Positions 48,940 through 60,600 of a DNA stretch of 64,000 nucleotides are shown here, in pieces; position 1 is the first letter of the stretch, and every line of letters begins with the position of its first letter. A program made the position numbers and the translations under genes. Under the pieces are notes generated by a model that saw only the letters and a program-made list of their open reading frames with translations, was not told where the DNA came from and ran no database searches. The stretch is from Mesodorylaimus sp. YZB2_4 (taxonomy: Eukaryota; Nematoda; Enoplea; Dorylaimida; Dorylaimidae). The stretch spans positions 62,001-126,000 of the forward strand of contig JASANH010000900.1 in the NCBI GenBank assembly GCA_030248295.1, read 5' to 3'.

Positions 48940-49295
48940 TCGGAATCACAAACAGAAACGGGATGTGGATGTGTTTACGTTTGTCAACGGATTGCGCGCG
49001 CTCTTGGCTCGTGCTGACGCGGACACGGATCCGTTTGAGGCGAAGGAGATGATCGCGGAGCAGTTTCTCATGGCGCTTTTGCCTAAATGGCGTAACGAAA
49101 TTCTGCGTTTCTTCGGTTCGCAGCCAGCGCCATATCCTTACGCCATTTAGGCAAAAGCGCCATGCGAAACTGCTCCGCGATCATCTCCTCCGCCTCAAAC
49201 GGATCCATGTCCGCGTCAGCACGAGTTAAGAGCGCGCGCAATCCGTTGACAAACGTAAACACATCCACATCTGGTAGCTGTTTGTGATTCCGAAA
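48940..49295. repeat. Fold-back copy of part of a retrotransposon gag
   Basis: 48940-49095 and 49138-49295 are inverted copies of the same gag segment, separated by a 42-base spacer. Both strands therefore translate to nearly the same protein (FVNGLRALL on both). The minus-strand arm is continuous with the main gag at higher coordinates. Confidence 0.9.
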
Positions 49296-50062
49296 TTTCC
49301 GCACCAAAATCTGGGTGTTTTCTGGGGGTGCGAAGTACCGAAGCAAGGTGGCTACCAGCTGCGGGTAGTCTGCCCGAATTTCCTCAGCCAAACCCCAGAA
49401 CAGGTTAACCGCATGACCATCCATGAGGACAGCCAGAGCCAATGCACGATGCGCATCGGTGCAACCCGATGTCCGCATTTCAAATTTCTTAAACCAATCC
49501 CGAAAATTATAAGGCATCTGTTCAGTAAAAAGGGGCACTAGCTGCTGGATGCCCTGAATGGCCCTTCGATCTTTATTCGTCATGACACCCCCGCGCGGTT
49601 CCCGTCCGCGTTGCTGGTTGCCGGCATTGGCTCGGCCACGAGCCCTTCCTCGACCCTGGCCCTGAACCCCGCGGTCTGGACCCTCGTCCCCGCTGCTGCC
49701 CTTATCTCCGTCATCATCTGGCGGAGGGCGACCACCGCGACTCATCTCCCGATCCATCAATCCTGCCTAAACCCGACCTACGTTCGATGCGACTCAGCAA
49801 ATGGCGAGTACCAGTATCATGCGCGTAGAAACGCTGGTTAGAACTCCTCGGGGTAGGACCCCATGTGGAGCTCCTTCGGGACTGCCGTGTAGGAGGCCTC
49901 GGGGACCCCGAATCCTCGGACGGTCCTCTCCTAGGCAAGGATGCTCGATCTGGAACTCCCCCACCCAAGCCCTTACCTGATCGACCAAGACCTCTCTGAC
50001 CGAGAGTACCAGTGGGACTGTGCCAAACGGGCCCACGCATTGTTTAGCGCGCGAGGTCAGTA

Positions 50063-50994
50063 CTGTAAACCGGAAAATTATTCGCGGCGGAAAAAGTTCG
50101 CGGTTTTCGCGGTTTTTAATTTTCCGCGAAAATTTTCCTCCGCGAAGTTGTACACACAAAATTTGAATTTGGCGCGTAATGCATTAAGCAGCTGAGCGTA
50201 ATAATATGAGCATCAAAACCATGGCTATACTATATGTGATAAATCACTGGCTCGCTCGCACCAAAGCGGGCGCCCCCTAACGGTATGAATCAGTCAGCGT
50301 TGCCGGCATTCTCCATGAAAGCCCGGAAAGGAATGATATCAAATGAACAGTGCCAAGAGGCATGAAATCAGTCAAATGTGGACAATTTGAACTGTCATCA
50401 CGTTTGGGCGAAAACATCGTTATTTTGAATTTGCCGCCAATCAGGTTCTTATCGATCTCGTCTGCTAGGATGCGGCAAGCTGACTATGTTGCGCAGCTGT
50501 GCACAGTATGCCTTCGAACCTGATTGGCGGCAAATTCAAAATAACGATGTTTTCGCCCAAACGTGATGACAGTTCAAATTGTCCACATTTGACTGATTTA
50601 ATGCCTCTTGGCACTGTTCATTTGCTATCATTCCTTTCCAGGCTTTCATGGAGAATGCCGGCCACGCTGACTGATTCATACCGTTAGGGGGCGCCCGCTT
50701 CGGTGCGAGCCAGTGATTTATCACATATAGTATAGCCATGATCAAAACTGTCGGTTGGGTGAAAACTGGTATTATGGACGCGGTTAAAAATGCTTTATGC
50801 ATGGATTAGAAAACGTTTCTTGATGTAAAGTGAAAAGTAAAGATGTCTGTGACGGAACGATGTACGGAACAAAGACTGTTGTAAAACGGTTCAGCAGGTG
50901 TTTAGGGCTTGTCCGCGAAAATTTTCCTCCGCGAGAAAGCCATATTAGAGGGACCCGCGAAATTTTTCCGCCGCGAACATATTCCGTCTTACAG
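50063..50994. mobile_element. MITE-like element with TA duplication inside the left TIR of the outer element
   Basis: TA at 50061-50062 and 50995-50996 flank it. Ends are CTGTAAACCGGAAAATTATT and, reverse complemented, CTGTAAGACGGAATATGTT, both followed by TTCGCGGCGGAAAAA. A second shared block, GAGGAAAATTTTCGCGG, lies further in. It has no transposase frame. TA target duplication is as in Tc1/mariner-like elements, but other superfamilies cannot be excluded. Confidence 0.85.
50220..50740. mobile_element. Fold-back element, near-perfect 229-base arms (innermost)
   Basis: It is flanked by ATCAAAAC at 50212-50219 and 50741-50748, an 8-base duplication. Arms 50220-50448 and 50516-50740 differ at only a handful of positions and flank a 67-base loop. 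Ends read CATGGCTATACTATATGTG. There is no transposase. Confidence 0.88.
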
Positions 50995-51193
50995 TAATTA
51001 GAAAAATCGCTGTCAAACGGGCCCGTAGTCCTTATGTAAACATATCACACTGTACACCTTTGCATAGGATTGCCTTTAATAGACGCTCTTTGCAGATCCA
51101 CTCCATAAATGCCGTAAATCGTTGCGTGCAAAATTTTTTCACTAAACAGTTTTACATTTGAACTTTTGCGACTGTTTTTGAAATCGGCTGTGC

Positions 51194-51544
51194 ATGCAAA
51201 TGGCGCATTTTGGCGTCCCAGAAAAAGTTCTCAGTAAATATTTGACGACGTCACTGATTCGATGGAAATTGCAAAACGATCCCAATCGATGCTTCCTGTT
51301 CCGTCAGAGAAAGCCCCCTGCCGAAGTCGGCGGAATTTGGAAATCGTATTGGATTTGTCAAAAATGCGATCAAATTCGAAAACGCGGAATTCAAGGAATA
51401 GCTTGTAATTTGCATCTGCGGCACGAAGGAGCCAACGAGACTATACTTACCAATCCAGAAAACGGCCATCATCCAGATTGCATACCAGATACGGTCGGAG
51501 AAGCGGAAGCGCGTCAACTCAAACGGCCATTTTTGGCAGAATAA
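51194..51544 (+). CDS. FLYWCH-like zinc-finger frame inside the outer DNA element
   Basis: The frame has 116 residues, uninterrupted. The middle reads W-K-S-Y-W-I-C-Q-K-C, then R-K-R-G-I-Q-G-I-A-C-N-L-H-L-R-H, later H-H-P-D-C. The aromatic-C-x2-C ... H-x2-H layout resembles FLYWCH or WRKY-GCM type fingers often found in Mutator-like (MULE) elements. It may be a leftover of a transposase or a captured host exon. The start is the first ATG of the frame. Confidence 0.45.
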   Translation: MQMAHFGVPEKVLSKYLTTSLIRWKLQNDPNRCFLFRQRKPPAEVGGIWKSYWICQKCDQIRKRGIQGIACNLHLRHEGANETILTNPENGHHPDCIPDTVGEAEARQLKRPFLAE

Positions 51545-52657
51545 TTTCGATGCTGCGGCCCTTCATCATTTGAATAGCCCAGGGTACGTGTTCCTGGTAG
51601 GTACGATTCGTCACTACTTACGTGTTCAGCGCCATCGAATTGGTGACGAAATTGCCGTTCATTGAGAATGTTCAGTTGTTTTCGATAGAAGTTCTCTATG
51701 CTTTTGACAGTATCCGTACAATACGTGGTATTCTGATGAAGTTATTTTTTTAATGGTTTCTGCGACTGTGTTGAAAAAAGTTCACTTTGCGAGCCAGTAT
51801 TACAATAGAACAACGCTGATGGATATACAGTGCTAAGGAATATATAACGCTAAGGAATAGACAGTGAAAAGGTATGGACACGGGACCATTTGACAGCGAT
51901 TTTTCTAATTACTGACCTCGCGCGCCGAACAATGCGCGGGCCCGTTTGACACGGAATCGTACCAGTTGGGTGTCCCGCCTGCTGAGACATACCCTCGCCG
52001 TCATCGATACCCAGGCCCCCGAACGGGTCTGCCGTGTTGCCAGTTGGATCTCCATCTGGTTCCATATCCGGTGGTAGCTGAGTGTTCACCTTCGAACTCT
52101 CCTTGCCATTCCGCTTTCAAGTACGTGTTCACGAGTTCCGTAGGTAACTGTACATGGGCGGCTGCCTGTCCCGCCCTGACAAAGTTAGGACCAAAAAATT
52201 TGTTGGTATTTGGCAAAGGATGGTAAAATGGCATTCGATAAAGCCGATTTTCGAGGTGACAGAGGATGCGCCCGCACCAAGGCGACTGCGACGATTCGAC
52301 GCGTCAACTCCCTCTGTAAAAAGTCTACATCCGCTTTCCGATTGTCAGGCACTACAATGCCCACTGCTTCGCATGTGTCGAGCAGGGTGCCTACGTTCTG
52401 ACACTTCCCAATGGTGGCGGCAGCTTTGTTGATCAAGGTTTTCGATCCTCCACTGCCAGAAGCCATGATTTTATGAGTTCACAAAAATTCCTTTTTGAAT
52501 TCCCAAATCCGAGATTCCCCAAACTGAACTCGGAGCAAAGGAAATCACAGACGAGCTCAGAAGCTAACTAGCGATCCTAGAACGCGAGAATAACTATGCC
52601 CAAAATTCCAAGCTCAAAAAAACACAAAACAACACACAAAATTCCAGTGACCGTACA

Positions 52658-52677
52658 GGATCCCACCCGTGTCACCA
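52658..52677 (-). other. Candidate tRNA primer-binding site of the LTR retrotransposon
   Basis: On the minus strand TGGTGACACGGGTGGGATCC lies six bases inside the LTR end (CCATAACA). Its complement ends in CACCA and reads like the last bases of a tRNA T-arm and acceptor. This is the expected position and form of a primer-binding site. Confidence 0.6.
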
Positions 52678-52683
52678 AAAAAA

Positions 52684-53150
52684 TGTTATGGTTGTTGTTT
52701 GTGAGTGTGCGACAGATCTCCATCGCGCTCGTACCGGCGGGTTCGGGCTGATCTTACAAGCGAGCGGTCCAAGGTCTTCAATAGCCCAGGCCTGGTAGAA
52801 AGGCTTGTTCCTCCAGAGTATCGATCACTGAGACCCCGACTCCTCAACAAACCCCTCAGGCGTGTCTGCCGCGCCTCCCAAGGGTGCGTGCAACTGCTCT
52901 GTGCAATGATACACTAGCCTGGCTGCTGGTCGAATGCACCCGGTCCTAAGGTGCCTACGCGGACGAGCAGTTCCGCAGTCGGTGGCGCAGTAAAGACTTC
53001 CGTCAACACCAGAGGATCCTTTACGAAGCACAACGAAGCACGATGATGTCTCAGCCGTCCTAGATCTTACCCACAGACAAATACGCAGACAAACCAAGTG
53101 CCTGCCCTGGAGTCAACTCCTGGACTCTTCCAGTATGAACCAAGGGGAAC
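52684..53150 (-). repeat. Probable 5' LTR of the retrotransposon (outer limit uncertain)
   Basis: The inner edge is set by TGTTATGG next to the primer-binding site. The region shows no gene. The outer edge could not be fixed because the second LTR is not in the window, so the end given is a guess. Confidence 0.35.
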
Positions 53151-53179
53151 GACGACCGCAGAGTGTGACCAGCACGCCT

Positions 53180-53350
53180 GGCGGTCGGGAGTAATCGATA
53201 CGCTCCCCTGGCTGGGACGTCAACCTCTTCGGTTGATGTTTTTAGAGCAGGTATAGTCGCGAGACTTGCCTACCTCCAGTCGGAGTTTTTTGCTTAGAGA
53301 CTTCGGTCTCGACTATCTCCCGCCGCCTGGGTGCGCTGGTTACAAGAGGC
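53180..53350 (+). repeat. Dispersed repeat sharing a core with 22930-23130 and 29060-29200
   Basis: The core CTTCGGTTGATGTTT and CAGTCGGAGTT match 22930-23130. The end block GGGTGCGCTGGTTACAAGAG matches the reverse complement of 29140-29170. Confidence 0.55.
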
Positions 53351-53689
53351 CCTTTGAGAGTATGCTAATCGAAGTCCCTCGCTGGCGCCTGGCCTGCCCC
53401 ACAGTTCTGTCAATGGGTTGGACAACACCAGGGGGCCTCCCCCCTGACCACAAGCCGACCACTTCTAGCTAGCACCCCTCAAAACATTCTTGGCCACTTC
53501 AGCCATACCCCCTTGGCAACGCAGTTTTGTAGAACGCAGCTTATGCTTTATTAAGCTTGGAAAAGTGCCTTAATCATCGAGACAAATTCTTTTTGATTCA
53601 TGGAACAAATTTCATTCTGTTGGAGCCTTTGTGTTCATGTTCATGTCTCACCACATCAGCAAACGCTTATGCGCACTCGAGGGTGAAGG

Positions 53690-54020
53690 GACACATTTCA
53701 CACGAAAAGATTTACCCACGAGTCGAGCACTCGCCCGTAACTGCGCACCTGGAGTGAAAGGCAGACGCCTAACCCACAAGGCCACGAGGCTGGTGGGTGT
53801 GGCCCCGTGCCGCCCCATTTACCATAACCAGCTCTCACGGTAGCTTCCATGTTTGTGTCTCCACTAAAAGCACCTCCACGCGAGGGCATCCTGTGCCAGC
53901 ATCCCAGGGAGAAGGGAGGGTCCTTCCCGACTGGTGTTCGGGAACCTCTGTTTAGCGTCCGCCACTCGACAGTACCAGGTGAGTCGCACAGAGCCAGGTG
54001 TGCAAGGCCAGCGATGGAGT
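53690..54020 (-). repeat. SINE-like copies
   Basis: Minus-strand 53800-53690 has an A-box-like TGGCCTTGTGGGTTAGGCG and the phrase GGCGTCTGCC found in the 8645 copy. 53968-54020 repeats the distal part of the 34675 element. Confidence 0.5.
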
Positions 54021-54606
54021 TACTAAACTGGTGAAAAAAAGGGTTTTTTATCAAAAATGTGCAAGCTTGCAACGGCCGACCATCGGCCGCCTAGGCTGCG
54101 GTTATGGATAGTCCCTTGGCGATTCGAAGAGAATGATCGATACTCTCCCTTGGCTAATCGGTTAGACTTACCTGCTCCGCTTAAAGTTTCCCATTCTCCC
54201 CAACGCCTGCCAGACTTGGTCGCACACACCAACCCCCTGTCAACCAGCACACGCATCATCTCATCTATTGACACAGTCACTTCGTACACGCAGTACAAGT
54301 GTACCAATACAAAATCCACTCTTGATCCTCATCGAGTCATACCCTGCTCAACATAAATAACCACACTCCATCATCTAAGATTGCAATTTCTAAGCCTCGT
54401 GTTAAGATTATGAAAATGATTCCAACAAGTAAAAAAAGGAAAAATACAAAAAGGCAACAAGTAAAAACGAAATTACAAATTTCACAAAATCATCATGGAC
54501 TGCAGTAACAATTGACACGTCATTCGTGTGGTCATTTCAAATACATTTCATATTCAATACGACCAAAATCATGAAAACTCAATGAGCAATAGCCGATGGA
54601 CAAGCT

Positions 54607-57600
54607 TCACGAGCAAAGCCGTTTCCAAAGCAGAGTTAACGCGGAATAAAACGCCAAAAGGAGGAAGGAACTAGAATACAGTCTCATTGCACGGGCACCA
54701 CTCGATTGTGGTTTTCTGGTAGTTGCTGATGGCAGCTTCCTACTCGAGGGCACAACGGGCTGACGCGACGTCGTCGTGGCCACAACTGGCCTCCTCGTCG
54801 TCGCAGTACTGCCCGTGCTCGTCACCGCTGTCGTCTCTTCCGTCGTGCTCACTGACGTTGAAGGAGCAGTCGTCAGTTGCGTCGTGACCTCTGAGGTCGT
54901 GGGCGTGGTCACTGGCGTGGCAGTGGTTTGAGGAGTCACCACCACATCGTCGTCTTCTTTCCAACCACTATCGCCATCCAACTCGGAATCATAGTCACCC
55001 TCCTCGCTCTCCTCATTGTCATCGGGGTCTGGCGTCGAAGTAACTGGCTCGAAAGTGAGCGATTCTTCGGACGATGACCACGTGGCGGCAGTTGTTTTGA
55101 CACCCCTCGGTGTGGTATCCTCGTCACCCAGATCGATCCGTTCCGTCGAGTCATCTTCCGGTTGACCACTCAGGTGGTAGGTGGGCCTTCTCGTGGAACC
55201 CTTCCCGTCCTCTTCCCCAGACGGCCGTTTGCTGGTGCTCGTTCTCACACCAGGGACCACTCGTGCTGGTGGCGACGGCAGTTCATCCTCACCATCACCA
55301 CTACCACTTCCATCCATCAAATCTTCATCATCAGTATCTTTTGGCAATTTGGACCCCGGCCGTGGTTGGAACACTTCCGTGTCATCGAATGGATCCCCAC
55401 TTCCGTCCCGTACAGCGGGCCCAATCGAATCTAGTCTTCCCCTCCAGGGTTTCGACGCACCCAGATTCCTACTGTTCTCTTTATCCGATGTTCCAACAGC
55501 CGCCTTTTGCGCAGGGAACGCGGTATCGATGTTGACTGATGTCGAATACTTCCAATCGGGTTCCTGCCCATTGTACGCCTTCTTCAAAGCCGTAGTTGCT
55601 GTTCGCAATTTGGCCAACAAGTCTCGGACTGAGTTATTCGATCTTCCCGAATCCACCGACACTTCGGGATTGGCCAACTGCCCGAAAGGACCATCGTTGA
55701 CCAAAGGCGATTCATACCTAAAAGACATGACCATCAGAGGCGGTTCTCATCGACACCGCGCTAGTCTTACTTGTCCTTAGCCAATCCATTCCAACAATCC
55801 GTCTCTGTCTTCTCGCTATCCAAACTGGCCGCTGTCGAATGTGACATTTTGTCATCGTTGCATAAGGTGTGAGGTAAATGACGCCAGAATCCTTTGGCCG
55901 GCTGAACTTTTTCTCTCAGATCCCTCGATAATCGATCCAAACTCGTGCCAGCCGCTGTTGTTGGTCGAACACTGACCGGGTGATGTTGATTCGGCACTGG
56001 ACTACTTCCACTGCTCAGAAACTCGCTAAATTGCCTTTGCTGCTGTTGTTGTTTCTGTAGCCTTTGTCTCATTCTCCCTTGGCCACCCCTGCCATTCGCT
56101 TTATTCCCACCACCTCGATTCGATGATTGGCGCTGCTCCGATCTGTCCGATTGTCTCTTCGGCCTGGTTCTTCTCTGTCGACGTCCAGGGCCCATTTTCG
56201 GTGCACCACATTCAGAAAAAATCTGAAAAAGAAGGGCAGGATTTTCAGCAAAGGTGGTAAGAGGGGAGACACAGTTTCAGACTCCTGGTCAGGTCAATAA
56301 GCTGAACGCACATCCAACACACATCTACTGCATGTGAAGTTGGCCCAGCAGGTCACCCCATAGCGAGACCATATGAACGCATATCAAGCCCACCAAAGGC
56401 AGACAGAAAGACCAGAAACAGCATCTGCTGTTCTCAATATCGCCACAGTGTCCTCCAAGATCCCCACCCTAAAGGGATCCATACCTGATCAGAGATCTCC
56501 TTGCCACGATCTTGGAATATCATGATGGCTTCGGATATCTTGACGTCGATCGGATCGATCACTGTCTCGATATTGAACGGCCCCTCCAGACGACTAAGCA
56601 AGTGCAGCAGAGCGTCTACAAAACAACAGATTATTGCAGGGTGTCTGACCTGACTTGACCCATGAACCGGACAGCACATACAGACAAAATGCCAGGGAGA
56701 CCGGGCCTAGGTGGGCTGGGAAATGGTGATCTACATCATGAAAAATTTCCCGCCACTCACGACATTTGAATTTTTCATGGAAAATGTACATTTCTTAATC
56801 TCGTTTCCCTACAACCGCTCATCATCCCCGCTCATTGTCTGATTATGAGTCTATCATCTGCCTTATAGCCCTTTATACACTTTTCTACCCTCCTCTATGC
56901 TCATACGTGTAATCTATCATGAGTTCACCCGCGTCCAGCAAACTCTCTTTTCCTACTGCTAGACCAAGTGCAACCTTAGACAACATGGCCCCTCCCTCTG
57001 GTCATTTACACCCCCCCCCCCCACCAATCCCTTCGCCATCTCCAACTCGCAATCAAGAAATGTGCCCATATTTACGTTGCCCTATCTCAAGATTTATCGC
57101 TTCTTTCCGTTTCGAATATCGATTTGTTTGGCAGATAGTGTGTCCAGTGCTGGAAGGCAGGTGGCCATCGTCCATTCGCGAGTGACCAGTCTGTTGCGCC
57201 CGGGAACGTCTCGTCTATATTTACCCTCGGCATAGCCGCTTCTAAATTGGGACTAGGCCTCGGGTAAACCAGCCTCGTTATTAGTGCAATTTTTCGAGGC
57301 TACAAGGCGGATACGATCTCGTTTCCTTGCGTCCTGGTAATTCGGACCCGAGGTGGAAGCCGTGCTTTCTCTGGTCACCATTCAAACACGGCTATTGACC
57401 GATGCTTTTCCGCTTGAACGAACCAACGTTATTAATTCAAAAGCTTCGCTCCTCTTTCGCCTCCTGGTCACCCTTCATCGGGGGATTGCTATGGTCATTA
57501 CCCACCGTCCATATATAGCCGTCGGGTCACTCCGCTTCGACGCGCCATTCACTTGGCTACTAAATGGATTGTTGCCGGTCGACCCGGGACCAAAGTTGCA

Positions 57601-60600
57601 AAACACATGTTCCTTACGCAAGCCAAACCAGTCATTAGTGCACATAAATAGCTGCCTATTCAACCAGCTTGCCCCATTTCCCATACATTGCCCTTATTGA
57701 CAATCTCGATATTGACTTCCGACCAGCAAAACACCGTTGCTATTTTTCTGCCTCAACTAACACTCGGTCATGACGATAGTCTTGACTGTCTAGCTCGAAC
57801 TGCACAGCGTGCCCCCTCGAACCCATGCCTTTTCTCATGGCTGCATTGCATTCTGCTTTCTGCTGTTATGCACACGACCATCTGCCCCAACACACCAGCA
57901 TAGCTGATCACAGACAAGTGCCCTAGACGAGTTATGCAAGCCTCCTTGTCACATCAACTGTTCGATGTGGAGTGCACGGTTGAACAAGAGGCACTAATGG
58001 AAAGAGTACTCTTATGAATGCATTATGCACTGGACATCGACAGACGCCCTTTGCAGGTGCAAGATTCGAAAAGGCATTGCACATCCCGCTACCACTTTCT
58101 CTGTTTTCATGGGGCCCGAAAACACCCAGCGCCCAACACACACTTCAACACTCCACATGTTCCAGGTTTTCCTGCATAATCTAAAGTCCTGTACTGGCTG
58201 GACAACAGATCCAGTGGCAGGCTTCGACGAGGTTACTGCAGTCGACGGACCACATCCAGTACCCAGTTTTTTATGCCTGCATAAGAGCCCATCGAACCCA
58301 GGATACCTGTTTTAGACCCCGTCCCCTGCACTCTCAACAATCCACTCGAGACCGAACATTTGCCACGTACACTCCCTTCTTCACGCAACATCGGCCACCC
58401 ACTTCAGTGGGTAATAAATTTGTTTCAATTGAACAAATATTCTTCATTCAACAAGCCATCCCTCGCTTCACTCCCCTTCCCCCAAAATTACAGCCGCGTG
58501 CCAATCTATTCAAACTATCGCCTTGAGAGTAGCTCCAACTATCCGATTCTAAAGGTCGTAACCATAAAATTGAATCTGCCCACGATAAGTGCTACTTGTA
58601 ATTTTTCTCATTTCACCGCCCCTCAGCCACCACTTTCTCCTTTTATAAACCGGCCACGCCACGCCTTTGGTCAAAGAGCGAAAACGAGTGCAAAGCGGCC
58701 ATTTTCGCACGCCGCTTCTCAACCATCGTCCATTTTCCTTTTATTCAAAGCATCACCTAAGGAGCAGCTCGTCGTAAACATTTCACACACCACTCATCCC
58801 CCCCAAACACCAGGCCTATGCCTGCCTTTATTTGCCTCCGTCAATTCTTTATTTGTCCTATGTCTCAAATGGCCGACCCAACAATGGCCACCATAACACA
58901 CAATCCAAAAACCATAGATGGCTCGAATTGATAACCCCCATCCGACCCCTCCCACTGCAAAACATTTCCTTCTTCAAATAAGCCCAAAAGAAAAACGTCT
59001 TTTGAATTTCAATCACGAAACAATCCCCCATTTATGCTATTTTCAAATGCGCAACTCGTCGCATTCGTTTCTAGCCAACCCCAAGATTCTTTGCTTTGCT
59101 TTCTTTTCGCCCCCGGCCATCACTAAGCCCCGAGTCACTTTAAGAAACCGAGGGCGGCGAAAATCAAAGCGCATCATCCGGACAGACGAAAAATTTTACA
59201 CCGAAAGCATGCTAACGGCAACTCGAAGAAGGCCATGTTATGATTGAAAACAGTATTAAGAAAAACTTTCCAATCTTTCTCGGCTTCTCGAATTTCAAAG
59301 CTAACATTACACATGTCACGCGTCACTCGGCCCGTAGCCGTCAGTCAACTAGGCAGGCACTCGATGAGTGAAGGCATCACATAACCCCGACTAGTCCATT
59401 TTACACCCCATAATCCACCCCACTCCTTGGTCACGTCCATCATTCCCCCCCCTCCCGACTGCACCCCACTACTCACCCAAATACTCGTTCCAACTGTGAT
59501 CGAAATCGGCCTGATACGCCAAACATCCTTGCATGACATTTAGGCAAAAATTCGAGCACGGTTTCACATTGCTTAATCCACGACAATGAGGACAATACAG
59601 CATTCGCATCAAACCCGACGTGCACTCGTTGGAAGGCGATAGCTAAAATGAAAAAGGCGCATTACAACGGGCCAGTGACCACAAAGGCAGGGGTTCGACT
59701 CCCTCCTAGGGAAGCCCTTTTATAATGACAAACAAACAGGGCACCAAAATGGCCAAATAAGGAGCCACGCCTGTTAGCAAAATTAGTTCTAGAAAATTCG
59801 TCCCAAAACAACCTCCACTTTCAGCCATAGCCTATCTCACACATAACATTTTCATCTTATCTCAAAATCCATCTAGCCCCTCGGCACTCATCACCTTGAC
59901 ATTCATCCCCTACCAGCCCCGTCCCACCAGGCACAGCCATTCTCTGACTCAACCACCCTTCCTCAAAGTGCATTGCCTCATCCATCAATCTCCCCTACTC
60001 CCCAATCACTCACCACTCCCCTCCTGTTTCCTCTCGCAGACGCCCCCTGTCCGACAAACAAACCCGTTACACTTCGTTTTTGTACGGCTTCAATACGGGC
60101 ATGTGCCAACCAGTACCATCAGCTGGCTTCTTGTACTCACGACCGATTACACTGCCAGAAACCCTCCGCACACTCTCGTTATCACGGCACATGCCCAACT
60201 GTGTTGGCTGGGTGCGCATTGCTCGACTGCGCCCTGGTCATTTCTTGTGTACTGCCCCTTCACCCTCCTATTTGGCGATGTGATAAGGCAGGAACAGAAT
60301 CTGCCATACCTTGTACACTCCATCACATATATTCCAGCCCGTGCTGCCACGTTCATGCCTTGAACTGACTTGTACTGCATCCTACACACGCTCAATGACC
60401 ATAGTGCGGATGGGGTGATGCTATCATCCCTGAAACCACTATGCAATGCACTCTTCCCTCTACATGTCTTTGCATACCAATGCTGATTTCATATCAGTCT
60501 GAGCCAGACGTTCGGCAATCTACTACAGTACAGTGCGGGTGGGGTGCGGCTAACATCTGATCACCATTGTTCACCACTACTGCATGCATTGCACATTCAT

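Larger units (their letters stand above)
50014..51958. mobile_element. DNA transposon with 84-base TIRs and 8-base target duplication (outer element)
   Basis: GTACCAGT occurs at 50006-50013 and again at 51959-51966, flanking the element. The left end reads GGGACTGTGCCAAACGGGCC. The right end, reverse complemented, reads GATTCCGTGTCAAACGGGCC. The match continues through GCGCGCGAGGTCAGTAATTA to about 84 bases once the inner insertion (50063-50994) is taken out. Without the insertion the element is about 1.0 kb. It encodes one short zinc-finger-like frame (51194-51544) and no full transposase. Confidence 0.85.
49096..52466 (-). pseudogene. Decayed gag coding sequence
   Basis: Segments in reading order are 52466-52185, 52234-52001, 52089-51967, then after the nested insertion 50013-49714 and 49760-49096. 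If the nested element is removed with one copy of its 8-base duplication, the frame passes from G-H-P-T-G-T directly into L-G-Q-R-G without a shift, so the gag frame was continuous at that point when the insertion occurred. Other joins need frame changes. Gag proteins form the capsid-like particle of the retrotransposon. This copy cannot make one. Confidence 0.65.
49096..52700 (-). mobile_element. LTR retrotransposon remnant (gag region), interrupted by nested DNA elements
   Basis: Read on the minus strand, an LTR end (TGTTATGG on the plus strand at 52684) is followed by a primer-binding-like site, an untranslated stretch and a gag-like frame starting at 52466. The last part (49760-49096) has the typical gag core, with W-F-K-K-F, A-L-A-L-A and F-R-N-H-K. 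A basic glycine/arginine-rich stretch (RGRGRARGRANAG) precedes it. Frame changes near 52200, 52050 and 49750 show decay. No protease, polymerase or integrase was found, because the copy is cut at 49096 by the fold-back. The gypsy (Ty3-like) class is likely but not proven. Confidence 0.7.

Noticed and set aside
50536..50802. Minus-strand 88-codon frame in the fold-back element
   Set aside because: It lies in a palindrome arm, has no recognisable domain and the other arm does not keep a matching full frame.
55110..55780. Plus-strand frames opposite the glypican stalk exon
   Set aside because: Mirror of Ser/Thr and acidic codons of the glypican; no independent evidence.
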